A model generated the notes under the pieces. It saw only the letters and a program-made list of their open reading frames with translations, was not told the origin of the DNA and searched no databases. Shown in pieces: positions 43,806 through 50,998 of a DNA stretch of 64,000 nucleotides (positions are counted from its first letter, which is position 1; every line of letters begins with the position of its first letter). Both the position numbers and the translations under genes were made by a program. Source of the DNA: Frigididesulfovibrio sp031553235 (GTDB lineage Bacteria; Desulfobacterota; Desulfovibrionia; Desulfovibrionales; Desulfovibrionaceae); NCBI GenBank assembly GCA_031553235.1, contig JAVBLS010000015.1, positions 1 to 64,000 on the forward strand, read 5' to 3'.

Positions 43806-44051
43806 TCAAAGTGCGGCCATAAAAAAACCGCCGATGCGCTCTTGCGTCGGTGGGGCAGGTGCTGCGGCATAGCCGCGAGCGGCCGGGAAGCTGCAATTTA
43901 CGGATAACTCTGAGGCAACCTGCCCCACAGCGCGTGCATTCAGGTCATGCCCGCGCTTGCGGCGCGGGCATTGGGACGCGAAAAAAGAGGACGGCAACGG
44001 TGCGTCCGCTCCGACAACGGTGGCTCTGCAGGCTGCACCGGTATTGTTCAT
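43806..44051 (-). CDS. Ash-like phage fragment, small ORF
   Basis: This is an 81-residue frame whose second half (AARGYAAAPAPPTQERIGGFF in two parts: AARGYAAAPAPP, TQERIGGFF) resembles the ash family encoded by P4-like satellites. The N-terminal half overlaps the inverted repeat at 43983-44069 and may not be translated. The recognition is from memory of that motif. It supports a mobile-element origin for part of this region. Confidence 0.4.
   Translation of the reverse strand: MNNTGAACRATVVGADAPLPSSFFASQCPRRKRGHDLNARAVGQVASELSVNCSFPAARGYAAAPAPPTQERIGGFFMAAL
43821..43852 (-). terminator. Probable intrinsic terminator
   Basis: On the minus strand CCACCGACGC and GCATCGGCGG pair at 8 of 10 positions around a 6-nt loop and are followed by seven T residues. 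It overlaps the 3' end of the ash-like frame. Confidence 0.5.
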
Positions 44052-44069
44052 TGCCGTCCTCTTTCGTTA
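43983..44069 (-). ncRNA. Long nested stem-loop, structured RNA or large terminator
   Basis: On the minus strand AGAGGACGGCAA and TTGCCGTCCTCT form a 12-bp outer stem, CGGTGC and GCACCG an inner stem, and CCG-ttgt-CGG a small hairpin inside. The 3' side runs into six T residues. It begins about 43 bp after the mop stop. It may simply terminate the modA-like to mop operon, but the nested architecture is more elaborate than needed. I could not match it to a known riboswitch. Confidence 0.4.
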
Positions 44070-44111
44070 CAGGCTGTTGGTCTTGGATTTAAGGGACGAA
44101 TACGGCGCGCA

Positions 44112-44322
44112 TCATTCCCTGACCGGGATGACGTGAATCGCTTTCACCAGAAGGAGAATCCGATCGCCTTCCTTCATGTCCATTTCGCGGACCGAATCCG
44201 TTGTCGGAACGGAGGTAAGGACACCCGGCTCGTTCAGTTTGCATTCCATCTGCGACATCACATCGCTCTTGCTTCACCTTTGTGATCGTGGCCCTCAGCG
44301 AGTTACGTACTCCACACTTCAT
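44112..44322 (-). pseudogene. Molbindin (Mop), single TOBE/Mop domain, frameshifted
   Basis: The first frame reads KCGVRNSLRATITKVKQ and the second continues DVMSQMECKLNEPGVLTSV..., ending LLLVKAIHVIPVRE, which together make a normal molbindin of about 70 residues. A single extra base near 44267-44269 (GAGC where GGC is expected) breaks the frame. Molbindins bind molybdate or tungstate in the cytoplasm. The gene follows the NifB-like gene by 36 bp with ribosome site AAGGGGAAG. Either the gene is dead or the base is a sequencing error. Confidence 0.75.
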
Positions 44323-44358
44323 GACTCTTCCCCTTGTTTTCAGCCTGTATCCGCGCCG

Positions 44359-45261
44359 TTAATTTTTGAGCCGGGCTTGCCGGTGCAATGGGTTCCCAGA
44401 CGGGCAGCGCAAAAACGACGTGTGTTGCCGATCTGCCGGCACGCTTTCAATCGGCGCATCCTGCCCTAACAGGCCGAAAGCATCGGCACGGCAACGCGCG
44501 CAATGGCGCATCTGGAGCACATGCCTGCCGGCGCGTTCGCGCAGTTCATCCATGCGTTTCGCCGAAGGCGCGGCGAGAGCACCCAGGGCCGTGCCGGGCA
44601 CGGGTATGAGCCCGATGCAGTTCATCAGCCCCACCTTGAACCCTGCCGCGAACCGGGCGATTTCTTCCACATGGTCGTCATTGACGCCGGGAATGACCAC
44701 GGTATTGACCTTGACGGCAACGCCGAGCCGTTCCACGGCGGCGAGAGCTTTCTCCTGTTTGTCCAGGAGGATTTCCGCCGCTTCCGCCCCGTGGTGGGAA
44801 CAGCCGGCCGTCCGTACGCCGTGATAGATGCGACAAGCCACGGCGGGAGCGACCGCATTGATTGTGACCGTTATATGGCCCACGCCCAGCGCCTGCAGAT
44901 CCGCCGCGTAATCGGCCAGCATCAGCCCGTTGGTGGAAAGACACGGCAAAAGCCCGGGGTGGCGCCGGCGCACAAGCTCAAAGGTGCGCAACGTCGCTTC
45001 GGGGTTTGCCAGAGGATCGCCGGGGCCGGCGATGCCCACCACCGCCAGGGAAGGCATTTGCCGCACGGCGCTGTCCACCATGTCGGCGGCTTCTTCCGGG
45101 TCGAGCACCCGGCTGCATACGCCGGGGCGCGATTCGTTCACGCAGTCGGTTTTTCTGTTGCAATAGGCGCAGGAAATATTGCACTCCGGCGCCACCGGCA
45201 GATGGATACGCCCCCAATGCCCGCCGGCGGAAGCGTTGAAACACGGGTGTTTGGCATTCAT
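44359..45261 (-). CDS. nifB: NifB core radical SAM protein (no NifX domain)
   Basis: This is a 300-residue radical SAM protein with every NifB hallmark I can check: HPC at residues 5-7; CNISCAYCNRKTDC with C27, C31, C34 and C40; NESRPGV at 42-48; and C254-C257-RAD (CARCRADAFGLLGQD). NifB fuses two [4Fe-4S] clusters and inserts carbide to make NifB-co for nitrogenase cofactors. The C-terminal NifX-like domain found in many NifB proteins is absent. Its ATG overlaps the upstream stop (TAATG), coupling it to the NapH-like gene. No nif structural gene is in the window, so its client is unknown. Confidence 0.8.
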   Translation of the reverse strand: MNAKHPCFNASAGGHWGRIHLPVAPECNISCAYCNRKTDCVNESRPGVCSRVLDPEEAADMVDSAVRQMPSLAVVGIAGPGDPLANPEATLRTFELVRRRHPGLLPCLSTNGLMLADYAADLQALGVGHITVTINAVAPAVACRIYHGVRTAGCSHHGAEAAEILLDKQEKALAAVERLGVAVKVNTVVIPGVNDDHVEEIARFAAGFKVGLMNCIGLIPVPGTALGALAAPSAKRMDELRERAGRHVLQMRHCARCRADAFGLLGQDAPIESVPADRQHTSFLRCPSGNPLHRQARLKN

Positions 45262-46034
45262 TACGCTTTTCTCCCGATGCCTATGCATTTTTGCGGGCAG
45301 GAATGGATGCAGTCGCCGCAGTTGGTGCAGTTCGTTTCTTCAGGCCGCGTATCCATATAGCAGGCTTTTTTGCATAAATTGCAATCGTTGCAGGCAGCGG
45401 TTTTGAAAACGCGAAAGATGCTGAAGCCCCGTACGGGCTCCAGCGCGCCGCCCGTCGGGCAGGCAAAACGGCACCAGGTCGCCGGCAGGAGGATGCCGAG
45501 GGCCAGAACCGCCAAGATAAAGACGGTGCGGACAATCCAGACCGGCTGGGCGAAATTCCAGGTTTGCGCAACGGCCGGAAAGAACTCGCCGACTCTGATG
45601 GGAATGTTCACGCGCGGCTGGTTCATTGCCAAAAGTACCCAGAGGGCCAGGGCCAAGCCGAGGTACTTGCCCCAGGGCAGAAAGCGTTGGATCAGATTTT
45701 CCCGCCTCAGGCACAGGCGGCTGAAGGCGCCCAGAACCCGGTTGATGAAGCCGCCGGGGCAGAGCCAGCCGCAGAAGGCGCGGCCGAAAAAGGCAGCCAG
45801 CAGCAGCCAGCCTGCCCAAAATCCCCAGAAAAGGGAGAACAGCCTGCCGTGGCAGGTAATGACAGGGCAGTTTTGGCAGTTGATGTAGGGGACAATAAAC
45901 GGGCAGCGGAAAATTCCGTAAAAGGACCACTGCCCGAGCCCGGCCAGCATGGCAAGATGCACAAGGCGGTTGACAATGCGGGTTTTCGGCCTCCACAGGG
46001 CGCGTGGTTTCCCATTCTCGCTGATCTCAGGCAT
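45261..46034 (-). CDS. NapH-like polyferredoxin membrane protein
   Basis: This is a 257-residue inner-membrane protein with about four or five hydrophobic segments. It carries the paired CGWLCPGGF and CRFACPTGG motifs of the NapH/NosR/CcoG group, an extra NCQNCPVITC loop, and two C-terminal [4Fe-4S] motifs (CNDCNLCKKAC and CTNCGDCIHSCPQKC). Such proteins pass electrons between the quinone pool and periplasmic or cytoplasmic partners. It overlaps the ModA-like gene by 8 bp upstream and the NifB gene by 1 bp downstream, so the three form one translation-coupled unit. Confidence 0.85.
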   Translation of the reverse strand: MPEISENGKPRALWRPKTRIVNRLVHLAMLAGLGQWSFYGIFRCPFIVPYINCQNCPVITCHGRLFSLFWGFWAGWLLLAAFFGRAFCGWLCPGGFINRVLGAFSRLCLRRENLIQRFLPWGKYLGLALALWVLLAMNQPRVNIPIRVGEFFPAVAQTWNFAQPVWIVRTVFILAVLALGILLPATWCRFACPTGGALEPVRGFSIFRVFKTAACNDCNLCKKACYMDTRPEETNCTNCGDCIHSCPQKCIGIGRKA

Positions 46035-46920
46035 CTTTCACCCCCAGCAGTTCGGTCAGTTCGCGCCCCCGGTCCGAGACGGACGGGATGAATCCGGCGC
46101 GCTCAAAATGCGGCTGCCCGCCCTGGGCAGAGGTGATCCAGTCGATGTAGTCCTGGGCAAGCGCGGGGTTTTTCGCCTCCTGCATCATCCCGACGGTAAA
46201 GGTCAACGGGCCGGGAGGAAAAAGCGCAAAGGGCAAGGGAACCACGTCGAGCTTGCCCGCGAAACGCGCCAGGCGGGGAATGCGCATCTCGACGATCATG
46301 GCGTCCATGTCGCCGTCCGCGACGCTTTCCACCGAGGTCTGCACGCAGGTGCCGGGGTTGACGGCATTGGCCATGATTTGTTCCATTAGGCCCGCTTTTT
46401 TGAGAATACCCATGACCGCCGCGCCTCCCGGCGGCGACGCCTCTGGGGCAACGGCAACCCGGATGCCCGGCTGGGCCAGATCCTTAATGTCGGCTATGTT
46501 TTTCGAGTTTCCTTTGGGAGTGACGATAACGTAGCTGGTGTAACAGAGGGGCACAAAACCGCGTATGCGCCCGGCCTTTTTCAGGTTGCGGGCAAGCTCA
46601 AGCACCCGGCCGCAAAAAACCTCGGTCCGCCCGGAGCCCATAAGCGATTTGCCGAGCGCGGCGGCAAAGGCCCCGGTGTAGACGACTTTGACTCCCCGCA
46701 GGCCTTCATACTCCTCATGCGCGGGCATCATCGCCTCGGCCAGGCCGCCGCAGGACCAGACCTGCAGCGCCTTGCCGCTGAACTCCGCGGCGCGCGCCGG
46801 AAAGCCGCCCACGGTCACCGCCAGTCCGGCGGCCCCCACCAGAACCGAGCCGCGCAAAAAACCGCGCCGGGACATACAGCCGGCTCCGGCTGTCGAACCA
46901 TGATTGTCTTTTACACTCAT
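46027..46920 (-). CDS. ModA-like periplasmic oxyanion-binding protein with Tat signal
   Basis: This is a 297-residue protein. The ATG chosen follows AAGGAATG. Residues about 19-45 form a twin-arginine signal (SRRGFLRG, then a hydrophobic stretch ending PARA). The mature part is a type-2 periplasmic binding protein of the ModA kind (LQVWSCGGLAEAMMPAHEEY at the start, PLCYTSYVIVTPKGN, TFTVGMMQEAKNPALAQDYIDW). Molybdate or tungstate is the likely ligand given mop downstream, but binding residues cannot be assigned with certainty. No ModB/ModC permease genes follow; a membrane Fe-S protein takes their place. Confidence 0.78.
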   Translation of the reverse strand: MSVKDNHGSTAGAGCMSRRGFLRGSVLVGAAGLAVTVGGFPARAAEFSGKALQVWSCGGLAEAMMPAHEEYEGLRGVKVVYTGAFAAALGKSLMGSGRTEVFCGRVLELARNLKKAGRIRGFVPLCYTSYVIVTPKGNSKNIADIKDLAQPGIRVAVAPEASPPGGAAVMGILKKAGLMEQIMANAVNPGTCVQTSVESVADGDMDAMIVEMRIPRLARFAGKLDVVPLPFALFPPGPLTFTVGMMQEAKNPALAQDYIDWITSAQGGQPHFERAGFIPSVSDRGRELTELLGVKDA

Positions 46921-47432
46921 AGACCATTCCTTGAAGGAAAAAACAGGGTGGACAGGGAAAGCCGTTGCCCCGCGGAACGCGGGGCGCGGGCAAGCATGGC
47001 TCTCCTTTGCAGAAGAGACTATGCGTGGGTGTGAACAAGAGGGGAGGGTATGCTTCACAGGCGGTGAGCCCGTGAGCGCGTGAAGAATGAAAACGGAAGA
47101 AAAGAAAAGAATGGATGGAGCGGGTAAGGAGGCCGACAAGAAGCCCCCACTCCCTGTAGGAACTCAGGGGATGGGCGGTTATGTACCGGCCGACCGGCGC
47201 GCAGGGAAGCCTCCGAACCGGAGGCCTTGAGGCAGTCATGCCCCCGCGCCCTTCAGCAGATACCGGACGCGACACGTTACGAACAACATAAGCACGAACG
47301 ACCTGCGGGAAATGTACTCTACAAAGCTCTTCGCTTGATAGACGCAAATGAAACCCACGTTCTATTTTGCTCCAAAACCTGCATTTTGTCCATAGAAGAG
47401 AAGCGCTTCAAAATCCCTTATCTCCCCGGCGC
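46921..47432 (-). promoter_or_regulatory. Upstream region of the ModA-NapH-NifB-Mop operon, hairpin-rich
   Basis: There is no credible gene in these 512 bp. Reading toward the operon there are several hairpins: GCCTCCG/CGGAGGC at 47209-47225, CCCTG/CAGGG around 47152-47169, and CCCCGCG/CGCGGGG near 46972-46987. CGTTACGAA lies at about 47276-47284; a similar CGTTAC recurs at 44065 and GTTACGTAC at 44302, which might be operator half-sites. A structured leader is possible but I cannot match it to the Moco riboswitch. Confidence 0.35.
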
Positions 47433-47702
47433 CTAAGGCCCCTTGACCGTTTCAACCAGCTGCCGGAGCATGTCCGTAAGATAGGGGATATTCATGCTGA
47501 TGATCCGGCTGAGGATCTTGTACACGACGGCCAGGACAATGGATGTGCCCACGGTGAAACCGAGCCCACGGGCCACGCCGGAAAGAAAGTTCAGCCACAG
47601 GATTTTCCGGGTGTTCTGGGAAAGTTTCACATATTCGGCCACGCCGCTGTTTTCCAGCCGCGCGGCCAGCCCGTCAAGCCGGTCGATCTGTTTCTGATCC
47701 AT
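47433..47702 (-). CDS. DUF5665-like small membrane protein
   Basis: This is an 89-residue protein. The ATG used follows CAGGGAAG; the frame extends further upstream, but that part is Arg/His-rich and unconvincing. The N-terminus is polar helix (QKQIDRLDGLAARLENSGV), followed by one membrane segment (NFLSGVARGLGFTVGTSIVLAVVYKIL in two pieces: NFLSGVARGLGFT, VGTSIVLAVVYKIL). This layout fits the DUF5665 family found in Desulfovibrio and Firmicutes; its function is unknown. Confidence 0.7.
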   Translation of the reverse strand: MDQKQIDRLDGLAARLENSGVAEYVKLSQNTRKILWLNFLSGVARGLGFTVGTSIVLAVVYKILSRIISMNIPYLTDMLRQLVETVKGP

Positions 47703-47861
47703 GACTTCCCTGCTCCGGCGGTTGCGTTCGAGGGCCTGCGCTTCCCGCTTCGCGTGGTTTCCGTGGCTGTGTTGCCCGAACTGCACGTATAGTAGCCATA
47801 TTTCGCTCCTTTTCTAAGTTGACTGGAGCAAAATTGGAGCAAAAAATCAATTTAAAAAGGA

Positions 47862-47890
47862 AAAAGCACTCACAATTTCTCGTAAGTGCC
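47862..47890 (-). terminator. Probable terminator of tRNA-Lys
   Basis: On the minus strand GCACTTAC and GTGAGTGC pair around an 8-nt loop with one G-T pair and are followed by TTTTTCC. It starts about 11 bp after the CCA end of the tRNA. Confidence 0.6.
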
Positions 47891-47899
47891 TGTAATTCC

Positions 47900-47975
<76 letters not shown>

Positions 47976-47989
47976 AGGCGCGAAATGGG

Positions 47990-48018
47990 TTTTTATGCGC
48001 TCGGCCGGGGAAAGTCAA
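47990..48018 (-). promoter_or_regulatory. Promoter of tRNA-Lys
   Basis: TTGACT (minus strand, 48018-48013) and TAAAAA (47995-47990) are 17 bp apart, with the -10 box 15 bp before the tRNA 5' end. Confidence 0.6.
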
Positions 48019-48187
48019 GGAAAAGCCGCAAAAATATTTCACCCGGTCCGCATTCTTTCGCCTGAGGGCCACTCCCAGACTGCATTCATCGGTTTGTCGC
48101 CGTCCAGCTCCAGCCCGCGCCGGATGAAAAAAGGGCGGGCTATACTTTTGCCCCCCGCAGGAGTAAACTGTCGGAGTTGGAGCGGCC

Positions 48188-50038
48188 ATGCGCATATATC
48201 GTTTCCTTTCCGCCCTCGCTGTGGCGCTCATCCTCTGCTTTGCAACCGAAGCCTTCGCCGGCGCGCCCGATTGCGCCGTGGAGGTTCGTTTCTTCTCCCT
48301 GCCAAACGACCCCGCGGTCGTGCAGGCCGTCGTCACCCTGCGGCCCAGTGCGGGTCACTATCTGTACGGGCCGGAGACCGAAGAGGGCCTGCCCACGCGG
48401 CTCGCGGCCGTTCTGGACAAACCGGACGGCGCCGCCGTGACCCTGCCCGTGATCGCGCCCCACCCCGTGCTCAAAAAATCCGTCCTGCCCGCGTCAATCG
48501 CCGCCGGCGATGGCGACACCCCAATCTATACCGACCCCACGGACTTTCTGATCCGTGTGCCCGCTACGGCCGGGGCCCTGAATCTGGAAGTCTCGGGCCT
48601 GCTCTGCGCCCCCACCAGTTGCACCCCTTTACAAAAAGGTCTGCGCGCGGCCATCCCGGCAGGCCCCCTGCCCGCCTACAAAGAGCCCGCCCAGCCGGCC
48701 GGCGCTCTAACCACCGGCACCGATGCGGCCGTCGGGCCGCCGCCGGCACCGAACACGGCGGACGACCAAAAAATTGACATCCCCGACGGCGTCGCCCCAG
48801 GCATGGCCGCCCTGTTCGCCTCTTTCACGCCGCAGGCCCATGACCCCTCCGGCGAGATCACCGAACTCGGCGGCGCGATCTTTTTCGGCTTCCTGGCAGG
48901 GATGCTCCTCAACCTCATGCCCTGCGTCCTGCCTGTGGTCAGTCTGAAATTCAGCGCCCTGCTGGCGGTTTCGGCCATGTCGGACAAAACCGCCCAGGCC
49001 AGAGCCTTTCGCCTCCATTGCCTGATCTTCGCGGCCGGCATCCTGGCCTGGTTCCTGGTGCTGGCCCTGCTGCTCGGCGGGGCCGGCTGGGCCTGGGGCG
49101 AAATGTTCCAGAGCCCGGTAGCCATCAGCATTCTGGCCCTGATCCTCTTTCTCCTGGCTCTGGGCCTGTTCGGGGTCTTTTCCCTGCCGCTTTTCGACTT
49201 GCGGGTCTCAGCCGAAGGGCACCCGCACATCCAGGCCTTTATCGGCGGCTTGCTGGCCACCCTGCTGGCCACCCCGTGCAGCGGCCCGCTGCTTGGCGGG
49301 GTCTTGAGCTGGGCTCTGCTGCAGTCGTTCCCCGTGCTGACCATGACAGTGTTCAGCGTCGGCCTGGGCATGGCCCTGCCATACGGCGCCCTGGCCTTGT
49401 GGCCCGGCCTGGTGCACCTGCTGCCCCGGCCGGGAAAATGGACCATCCGCCTGGAGCAGTTGCTGGGCTTTTTCCTCGTCGGCAGCTCTGTCTACCTGGT
49501 CACCCTGCTCCCGGCAGACTGGATGCCCGGCGCCCTGTTCTGCCTGACGGCCGTCGGTTTTGCCGCCTGGCTCTGGGGGCAGGTGGGGCATCTCGGGGCA
49601 GGCCCGGTCCAGCGGCTGCTGGCCAAAACCGGAGCCGTGCTGGTGGTGGGTCTGGCCCTGTTTCTGGCCCAGCCTTCACCGCCTTCCAAATTTTCCTGGG
49701 AAACCTTCAACCCGCAGACCTTTGCCGCCGATCTGGGCAAGGAGCCCATGCTGCTGGAGTTCACCGCCGACTGGTGCCCGAGCTGTAAGGCTCTGGAACA
49801 CACCACCCTGAACAAAAAACGCATGGAACGCTTGCAAAAACGTTATAACATGCGTACCATACAAGTGGACCTCACCAGAAACGACCCCACCGGCATGGCC
49901 CTGCTGAAATCCGTGGGCAGCGCCTCCATCCCGGTACTGGTGCTCTTCCCGGCCGGGAACGGGGCCGAGCGGCCTGTGGTGCTGCGCGATCTCGTCACCC
50001 CCTCCCTTTTGGAGGAGGCCCTGTCGCAGACGTTCTAG
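48188..50038 (+). CDS. dsbD: DsbD-family thiol:disulfide interchange protein
   Basis: This is a 616-residue protein that carries electrons from cytoplasmic thioredoxin across the inner membrane to periplasmic thiol proteins. A signal peptide (1-24) is followed by a periplasmic N-terminal domain with two Cys (LLCAPTSC). Eight or so membrane helices follow, with the paired cysteines of NLMPCVLPV and ATPCSGPL. A C-terminal thioredoxin domain has DWCPSCKALE and the cis-Pro ASIPVLVL. The N-terminal domain resembles ScsB as much as classic DsbD. It is 38 bp upstream of the flagellar-rod-like gene. Confidence 0.9.
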   Translation: MRIYRFLSALAVALILCFATEAFAGAPDCAVEVRFFSLPNDPAVVQAVVTLRPSAGHYLYGPETEEGLPTRLAAVLDKPDGAAVTLPVIAPHPVLKKSVLPASIAAGDGDTPIYTDPTDFLIRVPATAGALNLEVSGLLCAPTSCTPLQKGLRAAIPAGPLPAYKEPAQPAGALTTGTDAAVGPPPAPNTADDQKIDIPDGVAPGMAALFASFTPQAHDPSGEITELGGAIFFGFLAGMLLNLMPCVLPVVSLKFSALLAVSAMSDKTAQARAFRLHCLIFAAGILAWFLVLALLLGGAGWAWGEMFQSPVAISILALILFLLALGLFGVFSLPLFDLRVSAEGHPHIQAFIGGLLATLLATPCSGPLLGGVLSWALLQSFPVLTMTVFSVGLGMALPYGALALWPGLVHLLPRPGKWTIRLEQLLGFFLVGSSVYLVTLLPADWMPGALFCLTAVGFAAWLWGQVGHLGAGPVQRLLAKTGAVLVVGLALFLAQPSPPSKFSWETFNPQTFAADLGKEPMLLEFTADWCPSCKALEHTTLNKKRMERLQKRYNMRTIQVDLTRNDPTGMALLKSVGSASIPVLVLFPAGNGAERPVVLRDLVTPSLLEEALSQTF

Positions 50039-50076
50039 ATCGTTGTCGCAGTGCAATTTCCAAGGCGGTTGCCGTC

Positions 50077-50601
50077 ATGCCCAACCTGACCACTTCCCTC
50101 TCCGCCCCCCTGTCGGCTTTGGACGCCTTTGGCGTGGTCACCCAGGCCACGGCCAACAACATCGCCAACATCAATTCCGTGCACTACAAATCGTTGCGCG
50201 TGGACCTGGAGACCGGCCCCCTGGACGAAGGGGTGCGCATCGGGAACATATACCGCGACTTGAGCCCCGGTCCGGCGGTAATCACCCACCTGTCCGAGCG
50301 TGAATACCGCACCATCGGCGACCAGACCACCCAGGGTATGACCGCCGCGGCCGACGCTTATGAAAACGCCCGTACCCAGGCCCACGGCGTGGCCGACGCG
50401 GCCGACAACCGCGCCGCGGCCGAAGCCAGGGCGGCCAATTTCGTGCCCTCGCCCTTCCCCACCTATGCCGAAGGCAGCAACACCAATCTGCCCCTGGAAT
50501 TCGCCAACCTGGCGGTGACGGAAACCGCATACAGCGCCAACGCCGCGGTCATCCGCACGCTTGATACCATGACGGGCTCGCTGTTCAACGCCATCGCGTA
50601 G
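50077..50601 (+). CDS. Flagellar rod/hook-family protein, FlgC-like orphan
   Basis: This is a 174-residue protein. The N-terminus has the rod-protein pattern ALDAFGVVTQATANNIANINSV and the C-terminus the matching helix LPLEFANLAVTETAYSANAAVIRTLDTMTG, which together form the coiled-coil ends of FlgB/C/F/G proteins. The middle (about 85-130) is Ala-rich and unlike standard FlgC. It lies far from the flgF-flgG cluster at the right end and next to dsbD, so it may be a specialised or degenerate rod paralogue. Its TAG stop overlaps an inverted-repeat element. Confidence 0.7.
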   Translation: MPNLTTSLSAPLSALDAFGVVTQATANNIANINSVHYKSLRVDLETGPLDEGVRIGNIYRDLSPGPAVITHLSEREYRTIGDQTTQGMTAAADAYENARTQAHGVADAADNRAAAEARAANFVPSPFPTYAEGSNTNLPLEFANLAVTETAYSANAAVIRTLDTMTGSLFNAIA

Positions 50602-50746
50602 GGGGTGTCGCCACGAGGGTCTTTTTGCCCTCTGCCTGCGTCAAAAAGGCTTTTATTCCAGCCGAGTACCGAGAGCGTACACTCCTTCCATAAAAAGCCT
50701 TTTTTCCTTGGCAAAAAACAAAAATCCTTCTCGTGACAACACCCCC
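50601..50746. mobile_element. MITE-like long imperfect hairpin
   Basis: The ends GGGGGTGTCGCCACGAG and CTCGTGACAACACCCCC match at 15 of 17 positions, and further inside GTCTTTTTGCC pairs with GGCAAAAAAC and AAAAAGGCTTTTAT with ATAAAAAGCCTTTTT. The 146-bp unit has no coding capacity and no visible target duplication. It begins at the stop codon of the rod-like gene. Confidence 0.5.
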
Positions 50747-50754
50747 TGAAAACC

Positions 50755-50821
50755 GCCTCCCCGCAAAATGCAGTGCCCCGCTCCACAGCGTGGAGCGGGG
50801 CACTGCATTTTGCGGGGAGGC
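50755..50821. repeat. Perfect 32-bp inverted repeat (hairpin) with 3-nt loop
   Basis: Bases 50755-50786 are the exact reverse complement of 50790-50821, with AGC between. It lies between two other inverted-repeat elements in the gap of two convergent genes. Perfect long palindromes are normally unstable in bacteria, so its integrity suggests either youth or selection, for example as a terminator. Confidence 0.85.
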
Positions 50822-50868
50822 CGAAAAAAAGAAGCTCCCCACCCACCGGCCGGTAAAATGATGCGCCC

Positions 50869-50998
50869 GGGGTAGCTGGGCCTGCATGGCGTCAAACAAG
50901 CAAAGCGATGTTTTGGGCGGGGATGGGGGGCTTCGGTCCCAGCCCGGAGCACAAAGCGAGCCTGACGCAGTATCACGCCACGCAGGCCCAGCTACCCC
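50869..50998 (-). repeat. Family C 3'-end hairpin repeat behind the PEP/pyruvate-binding gene
   Basis: Arms of 24 bp (50869-50892 and 50975-50998) match at 23 positions. The core on the minus strand runs GCGTGATACTGCGTCAGGCT, CTCCGGGCTGGGACC, CCCCATCCCCG and ends GTTTGACGCC. The right-hand arm includes the stop codon and last codons of the adjacent gene, so part of that gene's 3' end is duplicated in inverted form on the far side. Confidence 0.85.

Noticed and set aside
47140..47240. Moco riboswitch before the ModA-like gene
   Set aside because: The GCCTCCG/CGGAGGC hairpin is suggestive but the rest of the consensus could not be matched from memory, so it is only noted as a structured region.
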